From contig NZ_RIBP01000004.1 of the NCBI RefSeq assembly GCF_007273535.1, positions 2,208,001 to 2,272,000 of the forward strand: a stretch of DNA of 64,000 nucleotides, read 5' to 3'. Position 1 is the stretch's first letter; the number at the start of each line of letters is the position of its first letter. This document shows, piece by piece, positions 27,657-39,906 of this stretch. Source of the stretch: Niallia circulans. Lineage in GTDB: Bacteria > Bacillota > Bacilli > Bacillales > Cytobacillaceae. The notes beneath the pieces are model-generated. The model did not search any database. It worked only from the letters and a program-made list of their open reading frames with translations, and was not told the origin of the DNA. The position numbers and the translations under genes are program-made.

Positions 27657-28778
27657 ATGAGTGAACAGCTAGATTTAAGTATGTATGCCGTTAGAACTGA
27701 CTTGGCAATCGAAGCAAATGAATTGGCACTTAGCCAAAGAGCACATATTCAAACAGAACCGAACCAATCTCAGCTCGATGGAGTAATCATAAAGGAAAAA
27801 GAAGAAAATGGTATTAAAGTGTCTTATGTCGAAGTAACAGATAAAGGTGAAGAACTTATCGGCAAGAAAAAAGGCAAATATTTAACACTCGAAGTAATGG
27901 GTATTCGCCAGCAGGACAGCAAGCTGCAGGCGGAGGTTGAAAAATTATTTGCCAAGGAATTCTCTCAATTTCTAGCATCTAATAATATTTCTGCAGATGC
28001 CTCCTGCCTTGTAGTAGGTTTAGGTAACTGGAATGTAACTCCAGATGCACTTGGCCCACAAGTATGTGAAAATATTCTTGTGACAAGACATTTGTTTGAA
28101 TTGCAGCCGCAAAACGTGGACAAAGGCTACAGACCAGTCAGCGCATTATCTCCTGGTGTTATGGGACTGACAGGAATTGAGACGAGTGACATTATTAAAG
28201 GCGTTGTGGAAAAAACGAACCCGGATTTTGTCATTGTAATTGATGCACTAGCATCAAGAAGCATCGATAGAGTTAATTCCACCATTCAAATTTCTGATAC
28301 AGGTATTCATCCAGGTTCTGGTGTCGGCAATAAACGGAAAGAGTTAAGTAAGGAAACGTTAGGAAGACCAGTCATTGCAATTGGTGTTCCGACAGTTGTT
28401 GATGCTGTGTCGATTACGAGCGATACGATTGATTATATTTTGAAGCATTTTGGAAAAGAATTGAAGGAAGGGAACAGGCCTTCAAGGGCTCTAGCTCCTG
28501 CTGGGTTAAGCTTTGGAGAAAAAAGAGTGCTGACAGAAGAGGATTTACCTGAAGAGCATCAACGCAAAACATTTTTAGGTATTATTGGGACACTGCCTGA
28601 GGAAGAAAAGCGCAAGCTTATTTATGAGGTACTGTCTCCTATTGGCCACAATTTAATGGTAACTCCAAAGGAAGTGGATGTTTTCATTGAGGATATGTCC
28701 AACCTGCTCGCTAATGGTCTCAATGCATCACTGCATACTGCTATTAATCAGGATAATGTCGGTTTTAATACACACTAA
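27657..28778 (+). CDS. gpr: Germination protease GPR
   Basis: 373 aa aspartic-type endopeptidase that degrades small acid-soluble spore proteins at germination. [44 protein letters not shown] and [17 protein letters not shown] are family blocks. A short pro-sequence precedes TDLAIEA and is probably removed by self-processing, as in known GPRs. ATG 27657 has GGGAGGGGAA upstream; the in-frame GTG at 27639 lies before that site. In B. subtilis it is a forespore (SigG) gene; no clear SigG promoter was identified here. Confidence 0.96.
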   Translation: MSEQLDLSMYAVRTDLAIEANELALSQRAHIQTEPNQSQLDGVIIKEKEENGIKVSYVEVTDKGEELIGKKKGKYLTLEVMGIRQQDSKLQAEVEKLFAKEFSQFLASNNISADASCLVVGLGNWNVTPDALGPQVCENILVTRHLFELQPQNVDKGYRPVSALSPGVMGLTGIETSDIIKGVVEKTNPDFVIVIDALASRSIDRVNSTIQISDTGIHPGSGVGNKRKELSKETLGRPVIAIGVPTVVDAVSITSDTIDYILKHFGKELKEGNRPSRALAPAGLSFGEKRVLTEEDLPEEHQRKTFLGIIGTLPEEEKRKLIYEVLSPIGHNLMVTPKEVDVFIEDMSNLLANGLNASLHTAINQDNVGFNTH

Positions 28779-28830
28779 TTTAAAAAACGTCAGAAAACAA
28801 TCTAGCATTTTTGAAAAAATTAATAGTTCT

Positions 28831-28878
28831 ATCTCTCCTAGCATTTACATAATAATTAATAGACTTGCTAGGAGAGGT
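28831..28878 (+). promoter_or_regulatory. Hairpin that buries the spoIIP ribosome binding site
   Basis: CTCTCCTAGCA (28833-28843) pairs perfectly with TGCTAGGAGAG (28866-28876), and A-U/G-U pairs extend the stem by two. The 3' arm is the spoIIP Shine-Dalgarno sequence; ATG follows at 28883. There is no T-run, so it is not a terminator. It could block translation on longer gpr-spoIIP transcripts. Confidence 0.65.
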
Positions 28879-28882
28879 GAAC

Positions 28883-30064
28883 ATGAAACCATTACGAAAA
28901 AAACCAGAAGTTTACATATTGAATGCCAATGTAATGAATATCCTGCCCGTGTTGTTTATGCTGTTTATTGTAATGTTTATTCTAGTGATAGCTGTTACGT
29001 CGGTGAAGCAGGAAATAGACATGGGTGCAACTATCTTAAAGGAATCACCTAGCGAGATAGAAGGTAGCTTCTTTTACTCTTTGCTCGGTTCTGAAAATCA
29101 TTACTTTTTGTCTGCTCTATCAGAAGAACAGCAAGATTTAGATATAAGTCAATTGTTTATAAAGCTAGCAACGAATATTAATTTAGATGACCCAAGAAGC
29201 CTGCTTGGAAGAGAGCTTCCTGCCTTTTCTTTATTTGACAGTGAAATACTTGTAGCAGGCGATGGAACAAACTATACGAATTTGCCTCTAGAATCAGCAC
29301 CTCCACAGCCATTTATTGAGGCTGGAAAAGAAGCGGCGCTGCAGCGTACGGATGAAATAAAAAGACTGGAAGTAAAAGAGAAGAAACAAACTGCAGCCGC
29401 TCCCACAACAGGCGATAAAAAAATTGTCTATTTGTATTTTTCCCATAATCGAGAATCCTTCCTGCCATACCTAAAAGGTGTTAAGGACCCAAATCTTGCT
29501 CAACACTCCAAAATAAACATCACGAACTTAGGCGATGTCATGAAAGAGGAGCTGGAAATGAAGGGGATCGGCACAACGGTTGAAAAGAAGGATATTCAAA
29601 ATCTGCTCAATAAAAAAGGATGGAGCTACACCCAATCCTATCAAGGGTCAAGAGAAGTGGTAACAGCAGCAATGTCGGACAACAGAGACTTAAGTTACTT
29701 TATTGATATCCATCGTGATTCTCAAAGACGAAAAAACACAACGACTACGATTGATGGCAAGGACTATGCGAAAATTGCCTTTGTAATTGGCGGAAATAAC
29801 AAGAATTTTGAAAAGAATCAGCAGCTTGCAGAAGAATTGCATGGCATCCTTAAGAAGAAATACAAGTCCTTATCAAGAGGAGTAATCTTGAAAAAAGGGG
29901 CGTATACGAATGGGAAATTTAATCAGGACTTGTCAGAAAACAGTATATTAGTTGAAATTGGCGGTGTCGACAATACGTTTGAAGAGCTGAACAGGACTTC
30001 AAAAGCTTTGGCAGATGCTTTTAGTGAGTATTATTGGAAAGCAGAGAGTGTGAACGGTAATTAA
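28883..30064 (+). CDS. spoIIP: Stage II sporulation protein P
   Basis: 393 aa. It cuts peptidoglycan (amidase and endopeptidase activities) with SpoIID and SpoIIM during engulfment. A membrane anchor lies at about residues 14-38 (VMNILPVLFMLFIVMFILVIAV). The catalytic domain shows VYLYFSHNRESFLPYL, SYFIDIHRDSQRR and SILVEIGGVDNTFEELNRTS, matching the Amidase_3-related SpoIIP fold with zinc His/Glu residues. ATG 28883 has AGGAGAGGTG upstream; the frame's earlier TTG (28865) precedes that site. The ribosome binding site is inside a hairpin. Confidence 0.96.
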   Translation: MKPLRKKPEVYILNANVMNILPVLFMLFIVMFILVIAVTSVKQEIDMGATILKESPSEIEGSFFYSLLGSENHYFLSALSEEQQDLDISQLFIKLATNINLDDPRSLLGRELPAFSLFDSEILVAGDGTNYTNLPLESAPPQPFIEAGKEAALQRTDEIKRLEVKEKKQTAAAPTTGDKKIVYLYFSHNRESFLPYLKGVKDPNLAQHSKINITNLGDVMKEELEMKGIGTTVEKKDIQNLLNKKGWSYTQSYQGSREVVTAAMSDNRDLSYFIDIHRDSQRRKNTTTTIDGKDYAKIAFVIGGNNKNFEKNQQLAEELHGILKKKYKSLSRGVILKKGAYTNGKFNQDLSENSILVEIGGVDNTFEELNRTSKALADAFSEYYWKAESVNGN

Positions 30065-30097
30065 CAGAAATGAACAAGTAAGGAGGTGCTTAACAGA

Positions 30098-30460
30098 ATG
30101 AAGATGTTTACCTTGAAAGCACTTGGTATTGCCTTTTTAATGTTTGCTTGTGTGTTATTCGGTATGCAGCAGGCAAATGGAGGCATTTTAAAGATGAAGG
30201 GCTATGAAGACGAAAACTTCAGCAGTGCTTTAGCAATTAATAATGAGCAAGGCGGTTTGGAAGCATCTATATTAGGAAGTGATGTTACAAGCCATGATTT
30301 GCAAAAAAAGAAAGAGCAGATGGAGGAAATGAAAACCTTTAATCTTCTTTCCGGTATTGGGAAGGGCGTCGCTGATGGCGTCTCTTCTCTTGCTCAAAAG
30401 GGTGTCGATTTAGTCAGCGGTGTCATGAACAAGGATAAAGATACAGGTAACCAGCCATGA
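30098..30460 (+). CDS. yqxA: YqxA family protein (DUF3679)
   Basis: 120 aa, ATG 10 nt after AAGGAGGTG. An N-terminal membrane helix (FTLKALGIAFLMFACVLFGMQQAN), then a polar region and an amphipathic C-terminal helix (LLSGIGKGVADGVSSLAQKGVDLVSGVM). Position between spoIIP and lepA matches yqxA of B. subtilis. Probably co-transcribed with spoIIP (about 33 nt gap), so a sporulation role is plausible. Function unknown. Confidence 0.85.
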   Translation: MKMFTLKALGIAFLMFACVLFGMQQANGGILKMKGYEDENFSSALAINNEQGGLEASILGSDVTSHDLQKKKEQMEEMKTFNLLSGIGKGVADGVSSLAQKGVDLVSGVMNKDKDTGNQP

Positions 30461-30531
30461 TTTAGGTTCACCTCTCCTTGATGGAATGGAAAGGAATCAG
30501 ATGTGCGTACTTTTTCTTTCCGATAATTTCA

Positions 30532-30560
30532 TTGAATCTTATCCATCACACTGCTATAAT
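30532..30560 (+). promoter_or_regulatory. Sigma-A promoter of lepA
   Basis: TTGAAT (30532-30537) and TATAAT (30555-30560) with a 17-nt spacer, 42 nt before the lepA ATG. This separates lepA from the sporulation genes upstream. Confidence 0.75.
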
Positions 30561-30602
30561 CAAAAATAGTGTATATGTGCGATTATTGTAGGAGTGAACT
30601 AG

Positions 30603-32441
30603 ATGAACAGAGAAGAAATGCTTAATAGACAATCAAAAATCCGTAATTTTTCCATCATCGCTCATATCGATCATGGAAAATCTACATTAGCAGATAGAAT
30701 ATTAGAAAAGACAAATGCGTTGACAGCGCGCGAAATGAAAGACCAGCTTTTAGATTCAATGGATCTTGAAAGAGAACGTGGAATTACAATCAAGCTGAAT
30801 TCCGTTCAGCTTAAATATAAAGCAAAAGATGGCGAAATTTATACACTGCATTTGATTGATACACCGGGACATGTCGACTTTACATATGAAGTTTCCCGAA
30901 GCCTGGCTGCTTGTGAAGGGGCTGTGCTTGTTGTGGATGCCGCTCAAGGGATTGAAGCGCAAACACTTGCGAATGTGTATTTGGCAATTGATAATGACTT
31001 GGAAATAGTTCCGGTTATTAATAAAATTGACTTGCCGAGTGCTGACCCTGAACGTGTTCGTAACGAAATTGAAGAAGTTATAGGCTTGGATGCTTCTGAG
31101 GCAGTTCTTGCTTCTGCAAAGGCTGGCATTGGCATCGAAGATATCCTAGAACAGGTGGTAGAAAAGGTTCCTGCACCTCAAGGAGATCCGGAAGCACCGC
31201 TGAAAGCACTTATTTTCGACAGCCTTTATGACGCATACAGAGGTGTTGTCACGTATATTCGTGTTGTCGAAGGTACAGTTAAAGCAGGCGATAAAATTAA
31301 AATGATGGCAACAGGCAAAGAATTTGAAGTAATTGAGGTCGGCGTATTTACGCCAAAGGCTACCAGTACAAATCAACTGTCTGTTGGTGATGTTGGCTAC
31401 CTTACAGCAGCAATTAAAAATGTCGGTGATACAAGAGTCGGTGACACGATAACTAGCGCGAAAAACGGCGCAGTTGAAGCACTGCCAGGGTACCGCAAGT
31501 TAAACCCGATGGTATATTGCGGCTTATATCCAATCGATAGCTCGAAATTCAATGACCTTCGTGAAGCGTTGGAAAAGCTTGAACTTAATGATTCTGCGCT
31601 TCAATTTGAACCAGAAACTTCTCAAGCATTAGGCTTTGGTTTCCGTTGTGGTTTCTTAGGACTGCTTCACATGGAAATCATCCAGGAAAGAATTGAACGA
31701 GAATTTAAAATTGACTTAATTACAACAGCTCCAAGTGTAATTTATGATGTAATTATGACAGATGGAACAGAATTAAAGGTGGACAATCCATCAGCAATGC
31801 CTGATCCACAAAAAATTGATCATATTGAAGAGCCTTATGTGAAGGCGACAATGATGGCTCCGAACGAATATGTTGGAGCAATCATGGAGCTTTGCCAGTT
31901 GAAACGCGGCGTGTTTATTGATATGCAGTATATGGATGAAACTCGTGTCAAAATCGTTTATGAAATTCCGCTGTCTGAAATCGTCTATGACTTCTTTGAT
32001 CAGCTTAAATCTAATACAAGAGGGTATGCATCGTTCGACTATGAGCTTATCGGCTACAAAACGTCTACGCTCGTGAAAATGGATATCCTTCTGAATGCAG
32101 AAAAGGTTGATGCGTTAAGCTTTATCGTCCATAAGGACTTTGCTTATGAAAGAGGAAAACTCATCGTTGAAAAGCTGAAGGAACTTATTCCGCGTCAACA
32201 GTTTGAAGTGCCTATTCAAGCTGCTGTCGGTCAGAAGATCGTTGCACGTTCAACAATCAAAGCGATGCGTAAAAATGTATTGGCGAAGTGTTATGGCGGT
32301 GATATATCCCGTAAGCGTAAATTGCTAGAGAAGCAAAAAGAAGGTAAAAAACGAATGAAGCAAGTCGGATCTGTAGAAGTGCCGCAAGAAGCATTTATGG
32401 CCGTATTGCGCATGGATGATACCAATACGAAAAATTCATGA
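30603..32441 (+). CDS. lepA: Elongation factor 4 (LepA), ribosome-associated GTPase
   Basis: 612 aa, ATG after GTAGGAGTGAAC. Translational GTPase: G1 [15 protein letters not shown], switch I with RGITI, G3 DTPGHVDF, G4 NKIDL, then EF-G-like domains II, III and V and the LepA-specific C-terminal domain ([22 protein letters not shown]). It acts on stalled or initiating ribosomes. Normal length, with codon use like other highly expressed genes here. Confidence 0.98.
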   Translation: MNREEMLNRQSKIRNFSIIAHIDHGKSTLADRILEKTNALTAREMKDQLLDSMDLERERGITIKLNSVQLKYKAKDGEIYTLHLIDTPGHVDFTYEVSRSLAACEGAVLVVDAAQGIEAQTLANVYLAIDNDLEIVPVINKIDLPSADPERVRNEIEEVIGLDASEAVLASAKAGIGIEDILEQVVEKVPAPQGDPEAPLKALIFDSLYDAYRGVVTYIRVVEGTVKAGDKIKMMATGKEFEVIEVGVFTPKATSTNQLSVGDVGYLTAAIKNVGDTRVGDTITSAKNGAVEALPGYRKLNPMVYCGLYPIDSSKFNDLREALEKLELNDSALQFEPETSQALGFGFRCGFLGLLHMEIIQERIEREFKIDLITTAPSVIYDVIMTDGTELKVDNPSAMPDPQKIDHIEEPYVKATMMAPNEYVGAIMELCQLKRGVFIDMQYMDETRVKIVYEIPLSEIVYDFFDQLKSNTRGYASFDYELIGYKTSTLVKMDILLNAEKVDALSFIVHKDFAYERGKLIVEKLKELIPRQQFEVPIQAAVGQKIVARSTIKAMRKNVLAKCYGGDISRKRKLLEKQKEGKKRMKQVGSVEVPQEAFMAVLRMDDTNTKNS

Positions 32442-32453
32442 TCTTAACAAACG

Positions 32454-32498
32454 GGGTTAGGCTGCTGAAATATTAGCAGCGCTAACCTCTTTTCTTAT
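32454..32498 (+). terminator. Terminator-like hairpin after lepA
   Basis: GGTTAG-CTGCT pairs with AGCAGCGCTAACC (two-base asymmetry), followed by TCTTTTCTT. The hairpin is strong but the T-tract is interrupted, so some transcription may continue into hemW. Confidence 0.65.
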
Positions 32499-32528
32499 TT
32501 ATTTGCAAAAAGAAAGGACCGTGACATA

Positions 32529-33665
32529 TTGATTAAAGCAGCATATATCCATATCCCATTTTGTGAACATATATGTCATTACTGTGATTTTAATAAAGTG
32601 TTTCTTAAGGGTCAGCCTGTGGACGAATATTTGGACGCCTTAGAAAAGGAAATCAAGCTGACAGCAGCTAAGAACCAACATGCACTTTCAACCGTTTTTG
32701 TCGGAGGAGGTACACCGACAAGCTTAAATGCTAAGCAGTTGGAGCGATTATGTGCAATTATTAGTGAAAATCTTGTTTTAGACAAAAATGCTGAATATAC
32801 ATTTGAGGCAAACCCTGGAGATTTGGCTCCAGATAAACTGAAGGCTCTGTATGATGGTGGGGTCAATCGTTTAAGCTTTGGTGTGCAATCCTTTAACGAT
32901 GAATTGTTGCAGCGAATTGGAAGAACGCACCGGGCAAAGGATGTTTTTTCTTCTGTTGAAGCAGCGAACAAAATCGGATTTGACAATATTAGCATCGACT
33001 TAATGTACAGTTTACCAGGTCAAACAGTGGAGGATTTTGCGGCAACATTAAAGCAGGCCTTCACATTAGATATTCAGCATTTTTCTGGGTACTCACTGAT
33101 TATTGAGCCGAAAACGGTATTTTATAATCTTCTTCGTAAGGGTAAGCTTTTAACACCAGGTGAAGATGCTGAAGCAACGATGTACCGTCTTCTTATGGAG
33201 GAAATGGAGAAACATGGCTACAAACAGTATGAAATAAGCAATTTTGCCAAAGATGGTTATGAAAGTATTCATAACATCACCTATTGGAACAATGCAGAAT
33301 ACTATGGCTTCGGCGCAGGAGCTCATGGTTATGTTAACGGATATCGCCGTTCTAATTTTGGTCCATTGAAGAAATATATGGAGCCTCTTGCAGAAGGGAA
33401 CCTGCCGCTTCTTGATAATCATAAGGTTACCAGAACAGAACAAATGGAAGAAGAGCTGTTTTTAGGTTTAAGAAAAAACAATGGTGTTAGCTTAAAATCC
33501 TTTAAACAAAAATATAATCAAGACATCGAGATACTATTTGCAGAAGAACTGAAAGGGCTGTTGGAAAGAGGGTTAATTTCCATGGATGATGGAAATTTAA
33601 AGCTAACATACAACGGACGTTTCCTAGGAAACGAAGTGTTCCAATCATTCATTGGAATTCTTTAA
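32529..33665 (+). CDS. hemW: HemW, radical SAM heme chaperone
   Basis: 378 aa, TTG start behind AGAAAGGACC. Radical SAM cluster motif CEHICHYCDF (CxxxCxxCxF). The fourth position is Phe, not the Cys of true coproporphyrinogen oxidase HemN, which marks the HemW heme-binding subgroup. VFVGGGTPTSLN and SFGVQSF follow; the C-terminal HemN_C domain is present. Often annotated as hemN in this position. It lies between lepA and hrcA, as in B. subtilis. Confidence 0.93.
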   Translation: MIKAAYIHIPFCEHICHYCDFNKVFLKGQPVDEYLDALEKEIKLTAAKNQHALSTVFVGGGTPTSLNAKQLERLCAIISENLVLDKNAEYTFEANPGDLAPDKLKALYDGGVNRLSFGVQSFNDELLQRIGRTHRAKDVFSSVEAANKIGFDNISIDLMYSLPGQTVEDFAATLKQAFTLDIQHFSGYSLIIEPKTVFYNLLRKGKLLTPGEDAEATMYRLLMEEMEKHGYKQYEISNFAKDGYESIHNITYWNNAEYYGFGAGAHGYVNGYRRSNFGPLKKYMEPLAEGNLPLLDNHKVTRTEQMEEELFLGLRKNNGVSLKSFKQKYNQDIEILFAEELKGLLERGLISMDDGNLKLTYNGRFLGNEVFQSFIGIL

Positions 33666-33728
33666 CGCCTTCCTTGCAGGCAGATAAAATATAGCAAAGA
33701 ATTTCTTTACGAAATAAGAACCAAATTA

Positions 33729-33756
33729 TTGACATAGTCCCCTTGTATTTGATAAT
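33729..33756 (+). promoter_or_regulatory. Sigma-A promoter of hrcA
   Basis: TTGACA (33729-33734) and GATAAT (33751-33756) with a 16-nt spacer, 12 nt before the CIRCE operator. A repressor bound at CIRCE would sit on the transcription start. Confidence 0.75.
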
Positions 33757-33768
33757 TTATAAATAGAA

Positions 33769-33795
33769 TTAGCACTCGGTGCTAATGAGTGCTAA
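33769..33795. promoter_or_regulatory. CIRCE operator for HrcA
   Basis: A perfect TTAGCACTC-N9-GAGTGCTAA inverted repeat, the consensus bound by the HrcA repressor. It lies in the 5' leader just before hrcA, so the gene represses itself and is induced by heat when GroEL no longer activates HrcA. Confidence 0.97.
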
Positions 33796-33809
33796 CAGAG
33801 GTGATGAAT

Positions 33810-34838
33810 GTGTTAACAGATCGTCAATTATTGATACTGCAAGTGATTGTTGATGATTTTATAGCATCTGCTCAGCCGGTTGGTTCAAGAAGCCTGTCGA
33901 AAAAGCCCGAGATATCCTTTAGCTCTGCCACTATCAGAAATGAAATGGCTGATTTGGAGGAGTCTGGTTTTTTGGAAAAGACTCATTCTTCATCTGGACG
34001 AATTCCGAGTGAAAAGGGCTATCGTTTTTATGTAGATCACTTATTATTGCCGCAAAAGCTTCGCAAAGAAGATGTGTTGACACTGAATTCCGTTTTTGCT
34101 GAAAAGATTTACGAATTGGAAAATATGGTCCAAAGATCAGCGAAAATACTGTCAGAGTTAACAAACTATACGACAATAGTGTTGGGTCCTGCTGTTAAGG
34201 AAAACAAGCTGAAAAAAATTCAAATCGTCCCATTAAATGCTCAAACAGCGATAGCCATTATCGTAACAGATACAGGACATGTCGAAAATAAAATGTTTCA
34301 TTTGCCGGAATCTACTGATGCAAATGACATTGAAAAGCTTGTGAATATCCTTAATGAAAGACTTGCCGGAGTCTCTATCGAGAAGCTGCACAACAAAATT
34401 TATAAGGAAGTTGCTTCCTTATTAAAACTTCATATTAATCATTATGATTTATTTTTGAATTCTATCTACGATGCTGTTAAAATCGATACTCATGAGAAGC
34501 TTTTCTTTGGCGGCAAAACAAATATGCTGAGCCAGCCTGAATTTCATGATGTCAATAAGATTAGAGATTTGTTGACCATGATCGAAAAAGAGGAAGGCAT
34601 CCATGATTTGATCCGTAATAATTCAACAGATATCAGCATTAAAATCGGTACGGAAAACAATGTTTCAGCAATGGAAAACTGCAGCGTCATTTCTGCTTCC
34701 TATTCATTAGGAAAAAAACAGCTTGGCTCCATTGCGATATTGGGTCCTACGAGGATGGAATACTCTAGGGTTGTCAGCCTGCTTAACTTGATGACACATG
34801 ATCTCACAAAAGTGTTGACAAGGCTGTATCAAAACTAA
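33810..34838 (+). CDS. hrcA: Heat-inducible transcription repressor HrcA
   Basis: 342 aa. GTG 33810 is chosen because AGAGGTG lies 6 nt upstream and [14 protein letters not shown] matches the conserved HrcA N-terminus. Upstream in-frame codons run into the CIRCE element. Winged-helix domain (SQPVGSR-like [44 protein letters not shown]) and the GAF-like C-terminal domain ([25 protein letters not shown]) are complete. It represses the dnaK and groE regulons. Confidence 0.97.
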   Translation: MLTDRQLLILQVIVDDFIASAQPVGSRSLSKKPEISFSSATIRNEMADLEESGFLEKTHSSSGRIPSEKGYRFYVDHLLLPQKLRKEDVLTLNSVFAEKIYELENMVQRSAKILSELTNYTTIVLGPAVKENKLKKIQIVPLNAQTAIAIIVTDTGHVENKMFHLPESTDANDIEKLVNILNERLAGVSIEKLHNKIYKEVASLLKLHINHYDLFLNSIYDAVKIDTHEKLFFGGKTNMLSQPEFHDVNKIRDLLTMIEKEEGIHDLIRNNSTDISIKIGTENNVSAMENCSVISASYSLGKKQLGSIAILGPTRMEYSRVVSLLNLMTHDLTKVLTRLYQN

Positions 34839-34864
34839 CATCAAAGGATATAGTTAATAAATAG

Positions 34865-34917
34865 TTGTCCCTTAAAACAAAGATAGTTTTGAATGTTGGC
34901 AGGGACAAGATTTTTTT
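34865..34917 (+). terminator. Terminator between hrcA and grpE
   Basis: TTGTCCCT / AGGGACAA encloses a second AAAAC/GTTTT pairing and is followed by GATTTTTTT. In B. subtilis hrcA-grpE-dnaK-dnaJ is co-transcribed; here the hairpin could reduce read-through from hrcA. Confidence 0.8.
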
Positions 34918-35018
34918 AAAAAAATGATAGTTTCTGGAAGCATTATATAGGCTGATTATGTATAATAGTTCACTGTGAAGACTATTTATGACAAATAATT
35001 CATTTAAGGGAGGTGAAT

Positions 35019-35627
35019 ATGTTGGCAGAAGATAAAACAACGATGAATGAAGAGCTACAAGAGGAAGTCGCAGCTGATGAAAAGACGGAAGCGGTCTTTG
35101 AAGAAGTGAAGCAAGAGGAAACGACTGCTGATGCCCAAGAAGGGTCAGACTCACTTGATAAGGATCTTCAGGCAGCAAATGCTAAAATTGCTGAACTTGA
35201 GGCGAAAGTTGAAAGTGAATCAAACCGCTATTTACGTCTTCAAGCAGATTTTGATAATTCCCGCCGCAGGGCAAAGCTTGATTTAGAAGCGGCGCAAACA
35301 TATAGAGCACAAAGCATCGTTATGGATTTGCTACCAGCAATCGATAACTTTGAAAGAGCTATGAAGGTTGAAGCGACTGAAGAACAAGCAAAAAGTTTAT
35401 ACACTGGTATGGAAATGGTATACAGAGGGTTGTTGGATGCACTTGAAAAAGAGGGTGTTCAAGTAATCGAGTCTGTCGGAACTGAATTTGATCCCCATCT
35501 ACATCAAGCAGTAATGCAGGTAGAAGTGGAAGGTACAGAACCTAATATTGTAGTAGAAGAGTTCCAAAAAGGCTACAAATTAAAAGACAGAGTTATCAGA
35601 CCAGCTATGGTTAAGGTTAGTCAGTAA
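35019..35627 (+). CDS. grpE: Nucleotide exchange factor GrpE
   Basis: 202 aa. DnaK co-chaperone that releases ADP. A long acidic N-terminal tail (about residues 1-50) leads to a coiled-coil ([39 protein letters not shown]) and the beta-domain ([28 protein letters not shown]). ATG 35019 follows AAGGGAGGTG at close spacing; TTG 35022 is an alternative. It is followed by dnaK after 36 nt. Confidence 0.96.
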   Translation: MLAEDKTTMNEELQEEVAADEKTEAVFEEVKQEETTADAQEGSDSLDKDLQAANAKIAELEAKVESESNRYLRLQADFDNSRRRAKLDLEAAQTYRAQSIVMDLLPAIDNFERAMKVEATEEQAKSLYTGMEMVYRGLLDALEKEGVQVIESVGTEFDPHLHQAVMQVEVEGTEPNIVVEEFQKGYKLKDRVIRPAMVKVSQ

Positions 35628-37493
<1,866 letters not shown>

Positions 37494-37508
37494 GCACATG
37501 CCAAACAA

Positions 37509-37549
37509 AAAAGTCAAAGTCAGGTAATCCTTGGCTTTGGCTTTTCTTT
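37509..37549 (+). terminator. Probable terminator after dnaK
   Basis: AAGTCAAAGTCAGG pairs with CCTTGGCTTTGGCTTT through several G-U pairs, followed by TCTTTATAA. A promoter for dnaJ lies downstream, so partial termination is likely. Confidence 0.6.
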
Positions 37550-37633
37550 ATAATAGCTAAAAAAAACGTTCATAATGCTAATGTATTTTATAAAAAAAGA
37601 GCAGGCTTTTTCTTAGTCGTTAAGAATAAACTA

Positions 37634-37663
37634 TTGTACATTAGAATTGCAAAATGTTACAAT
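37634..37663 (+). promoter_or_regulatory. Probable sigma-A promoter of dnaJ
   Basis: TTGTAC (37634-37639) and TACAAT (37658-37663), 18-nt spacer, 39 nt before the dnaJ start. No CIRCE is associated with it. Confidence 0.6.
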
Positions 37664-37702
37664 ATCATCTATGTGAAAAGAATCGGGGAGTGGCAATTAT
37701 AA

Positions 37703-38830
37703 ATGGATAAGCGAGATTACTATGAAGTCCTTGGCGTTGCGAAAACAGCTTCCAAGGATGAAATAAAAAAGGCATATCGAAAACTGTCAAAAACGTATCA
37801 TCCTGATATCAATAAAGAAGCTGATGCAGACGAAAAGTTTAAAGAAGTAAAAGAAGCATACGAAGTGCTCAGTGATGAACAAAAACGTGCTCAATATGAC
37901 CAATTTGGCCACACAGATCCTAACCAAGGCTTTGGTGGTGGAGCTGGTGATTTTGGCGGCTTTGGCTTTGAGGATATATTCAGCAGCTTCTTTGGCGGTG
38001 GCGGCGGTGGACGCAGACGTGATCCAAATGCGCCAAGACAAGGAGCAGATCTGCAATATACGATGACACTTTCCTTTGAGGAAGCTGCATTTGGAAAAGA
38101 AACAGAAATTGAAATTCCTCGTGAGGAAACTTGTGAAACATGCAGCGGTACAGGTGCAAAGCCTGGAACGAAACCTGTTACTTGTAAGCATTGTAGCGGA
38201 ACAGGTCAATTAAATGTGGAGCAAAACACGCCATTCGGGAAAATTGTCAATAGAAGAACGTGTCAGCACTGTAATGGTACTGGGAAAGAAATTAAACATA
38301 AATGTGGCACTTGCGCCGGCACAGGAAAAGTGAAAAAACGCCGTAAAATTAAAGTGAAAATTCCAGCTGGTATTGATGATGGGCAACAATTACGCGTCAG
38401 CGGTCAAGGGGAGCCAGGCGTTAATGGCGGTCCTGCTGGAGATTTATATGTCGTATTCCATGTAAGAACACATGAATTCTTTGAGCGTGACGGTGAAGAT
38501 GTTTACTGTGAAATGCCTATTACCTTTGCGCAGGCTGCACTTGGTGATGAAGTGGAAGTGCCGACATTGCATGGCAAGGTTAAACTTAAGGTACCCGCAG
38601 GAACACAGACAGGAACGAAATTCCGTCTGAAAGGAAAAGGTATCTCCAATGTACGCGGCTACGGTATCGGTGACCAGCATGTCATTGTACGCTTAATTAC
38701 ACCGACTAAGCTTTCGGATAAACAAAAACAATTGCTGCAGGAATTTGCAGAGCTAACTGGAAATGCCCCTCAAGGGGAAGAGGAAGAAAGCTTTTTCTCA
38801 AAAGTAAAAAGAGCCTTTAAGGGTGAATAA
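37703..38830 (+). CDS. dnaJ: Chaperone DnaJ (Hsp40)
   Basis: 375 aa. N-terminal J domain ([22 protein letters not shown] with the HPD tripeptide in [10 protein letters not shown]), then a Gly/Phe-rich linker (residues about 74-105) and four CxxCxGxG zinc-finger repeats ([32 protein letters not shown]). The C-terminal substrate domains follow. It stimulates DnaK ATPase and delivers clients. Full length. Confidence 0.98.
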   Translation: MDKRDYYEVLGVAKTASKDEIKKAYRKLSKTYHPDINKEADADEKFKEVKEAYEVLSDEQKRAQYDQFGHTDPNQGFGGGAGDFGGFGFEDIFSSFFGGGGGGRRRDPNAPRQGADLQYTMTLSFEEAAFGKETEIEIPREETCETCSGTGAKPGTKPVTCKHCSGTGQLNVEQNTPFGKIVNRRTCQHCNGTGKEIKHKCGTCAGTGKVKKRRKIKVKIPAGIDDGQQLRVSGQGEPGVNGGPAGDLYVVFHVRTHEFFERDGEDVYCEMPITFAQAALGDEVEVPTLHGKVKLKVPAGTQTGTKFRLKGKGISNVRGYGIGDQHVIVRLITPTKLSDKQKQLLQEFAELTGNAPQGEEEESFFSKVKRAFKGE

Positions 38831-38853
38831 AGATTGATTGGAGTTGGTAGAAA

Positions 38854-39795
38854 ATGAAATGGTCTGAAATCACAATTCATACAACAAATGAAGCGATTGA
38901 ACCTATTTCGAACATTTTGCACGAAGCAGGTGCTAGCGGGGTGGTAATTGAGGATCCCTTCGAATTGATAAAAGAAAGAGAAGACCGTTTTGGCGAAATC
39001 TACCAACTCAATCCTGACGATTACCCCGAAGAGGGCGTTTTGGTTAAAGCATATCTGCCTATCAACAGTTTTTTAGGCGAAACGGTAGATGAAATTAAAG
39101 AAGCAATCAATAATTTAATTTTATTTAATATCGATATTGGGTTAAATAAAGTGTCAATTATGGAAGTGAATGAGGAAGAGTGGGCTACTGCCTGGAAAAA
39201 ATATTATCATCCTGTTAAGATTTCAGAGAAATTCACCATTGTGCCGACTTGGGAGGACTATACTCCAGTAAACAGTGATGAATTAATTATTGAACTGGAT
39301 CCTGGGATGGCGTTTGGAACAGGAACACACCCAACAACAGTATTATGTATCCAAGCTTTGGAAAGAATAGTAAAAAAAGGCGATACAGTTATTGATGTTG
39401 GTACAGGTTCTGGAGTGCTGAGTATTGCAGCCTCCATGCTCCAAGCAAAATCAGTGCTTGCCCTTGATTTGGATGAGGTTGCTGTTCAATCAGCAAAGCT
39501 GAATCTGAAGTTAAACAAGGTGCATGAAACAGCTACAGTCCAGCAAAATAATTTACTTGATGGAATAACGCAAGAGTCTGATGTGATTGTTGCTAACATA
39601 CTTGCAGAGGTAATTGTCCGCTTCACAGATGATGTTTACCGCTTATTAAAAGAGGATGGCTATTTTATTGCTTCAGGTATCATTCTTCAGAAAAAAGAAG
39701 AAGTAAAGGCTGCCATCATTGCTTCAGGGCTTGAAATTGTTGAAACAGTCCAAATGGAAGATTGGATTAGCATCACAGCGAAAAAAGCAAAGTAA
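38854..39795 (+). CDS. prmA: Ribosomal protein L11 methyltransferase
   Basis: 313 aa, ATG after GATTGGAGTTGG. The N-terminal L11-recognition domain starts [18 protein letters not shown]. The class I methyltransferase domain has [14 protein letters not shown] and [13 protein letters not shown], then VANILAEVI. It trimethylates uL11. It lies after dnaJ as in B. subtilis (yqeT). Confidence 0.96.
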   Translation: MKWSEITIHTTNEAIEPISNILHEAGASGVVIEDPFELIKEREDRFGEIYQLNPDDYPEEGVLVKAYLPINSFLGETVDEIKEAINNLILFNIDIGLNKVSIMEVNEEEWATAWKKYYHPVKISEKFTIVPTWEDYTPVNSDELIIELDPGMAFGTGTHPTTVLCIQALERIVKKGDTVIDVGTGSGVLSIAASMLQAKSVLALDLDEVAVQSAKLNLKLNKVHETATVQQNNLLDGITQESDVIVANILAEVIVRFTDDVYRLLKEDGYFIASGIILQKKEEVKAAIIASGLEIVETVQMEDWISITAKKAK

Positions 39796-39800
39796 ACCTA

Positions 39801-39837
39801 AAAAGAAGTTTGTTCGTATTACTGCAAACTTCTTTTA
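39801..39837 (+). terminator. Terminator-like hairpin after prmA
   Basis: An AAAAGAAGTTTG / CAAACTTCTTTT stem immediately follows prmA. The U-tract is part of the stem, so strength is uncertain; rsmE starts 70 nt later. Confidence 0.65.
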
Positions 39838-39906
39838 GTATGCTTATAAGGCTCTTTCTTTCACAGCGGGAATTCCTTGATTATATGTAAAGGCAGGTTT
39901 TAAGCA

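Noticed and set aside
38130..38340. Short repeats in dnaJ
   Set aside because: These are the four CxxCxGxG zinc-finger motifs, a normal part of DnaJ, not a DNA repeat element.
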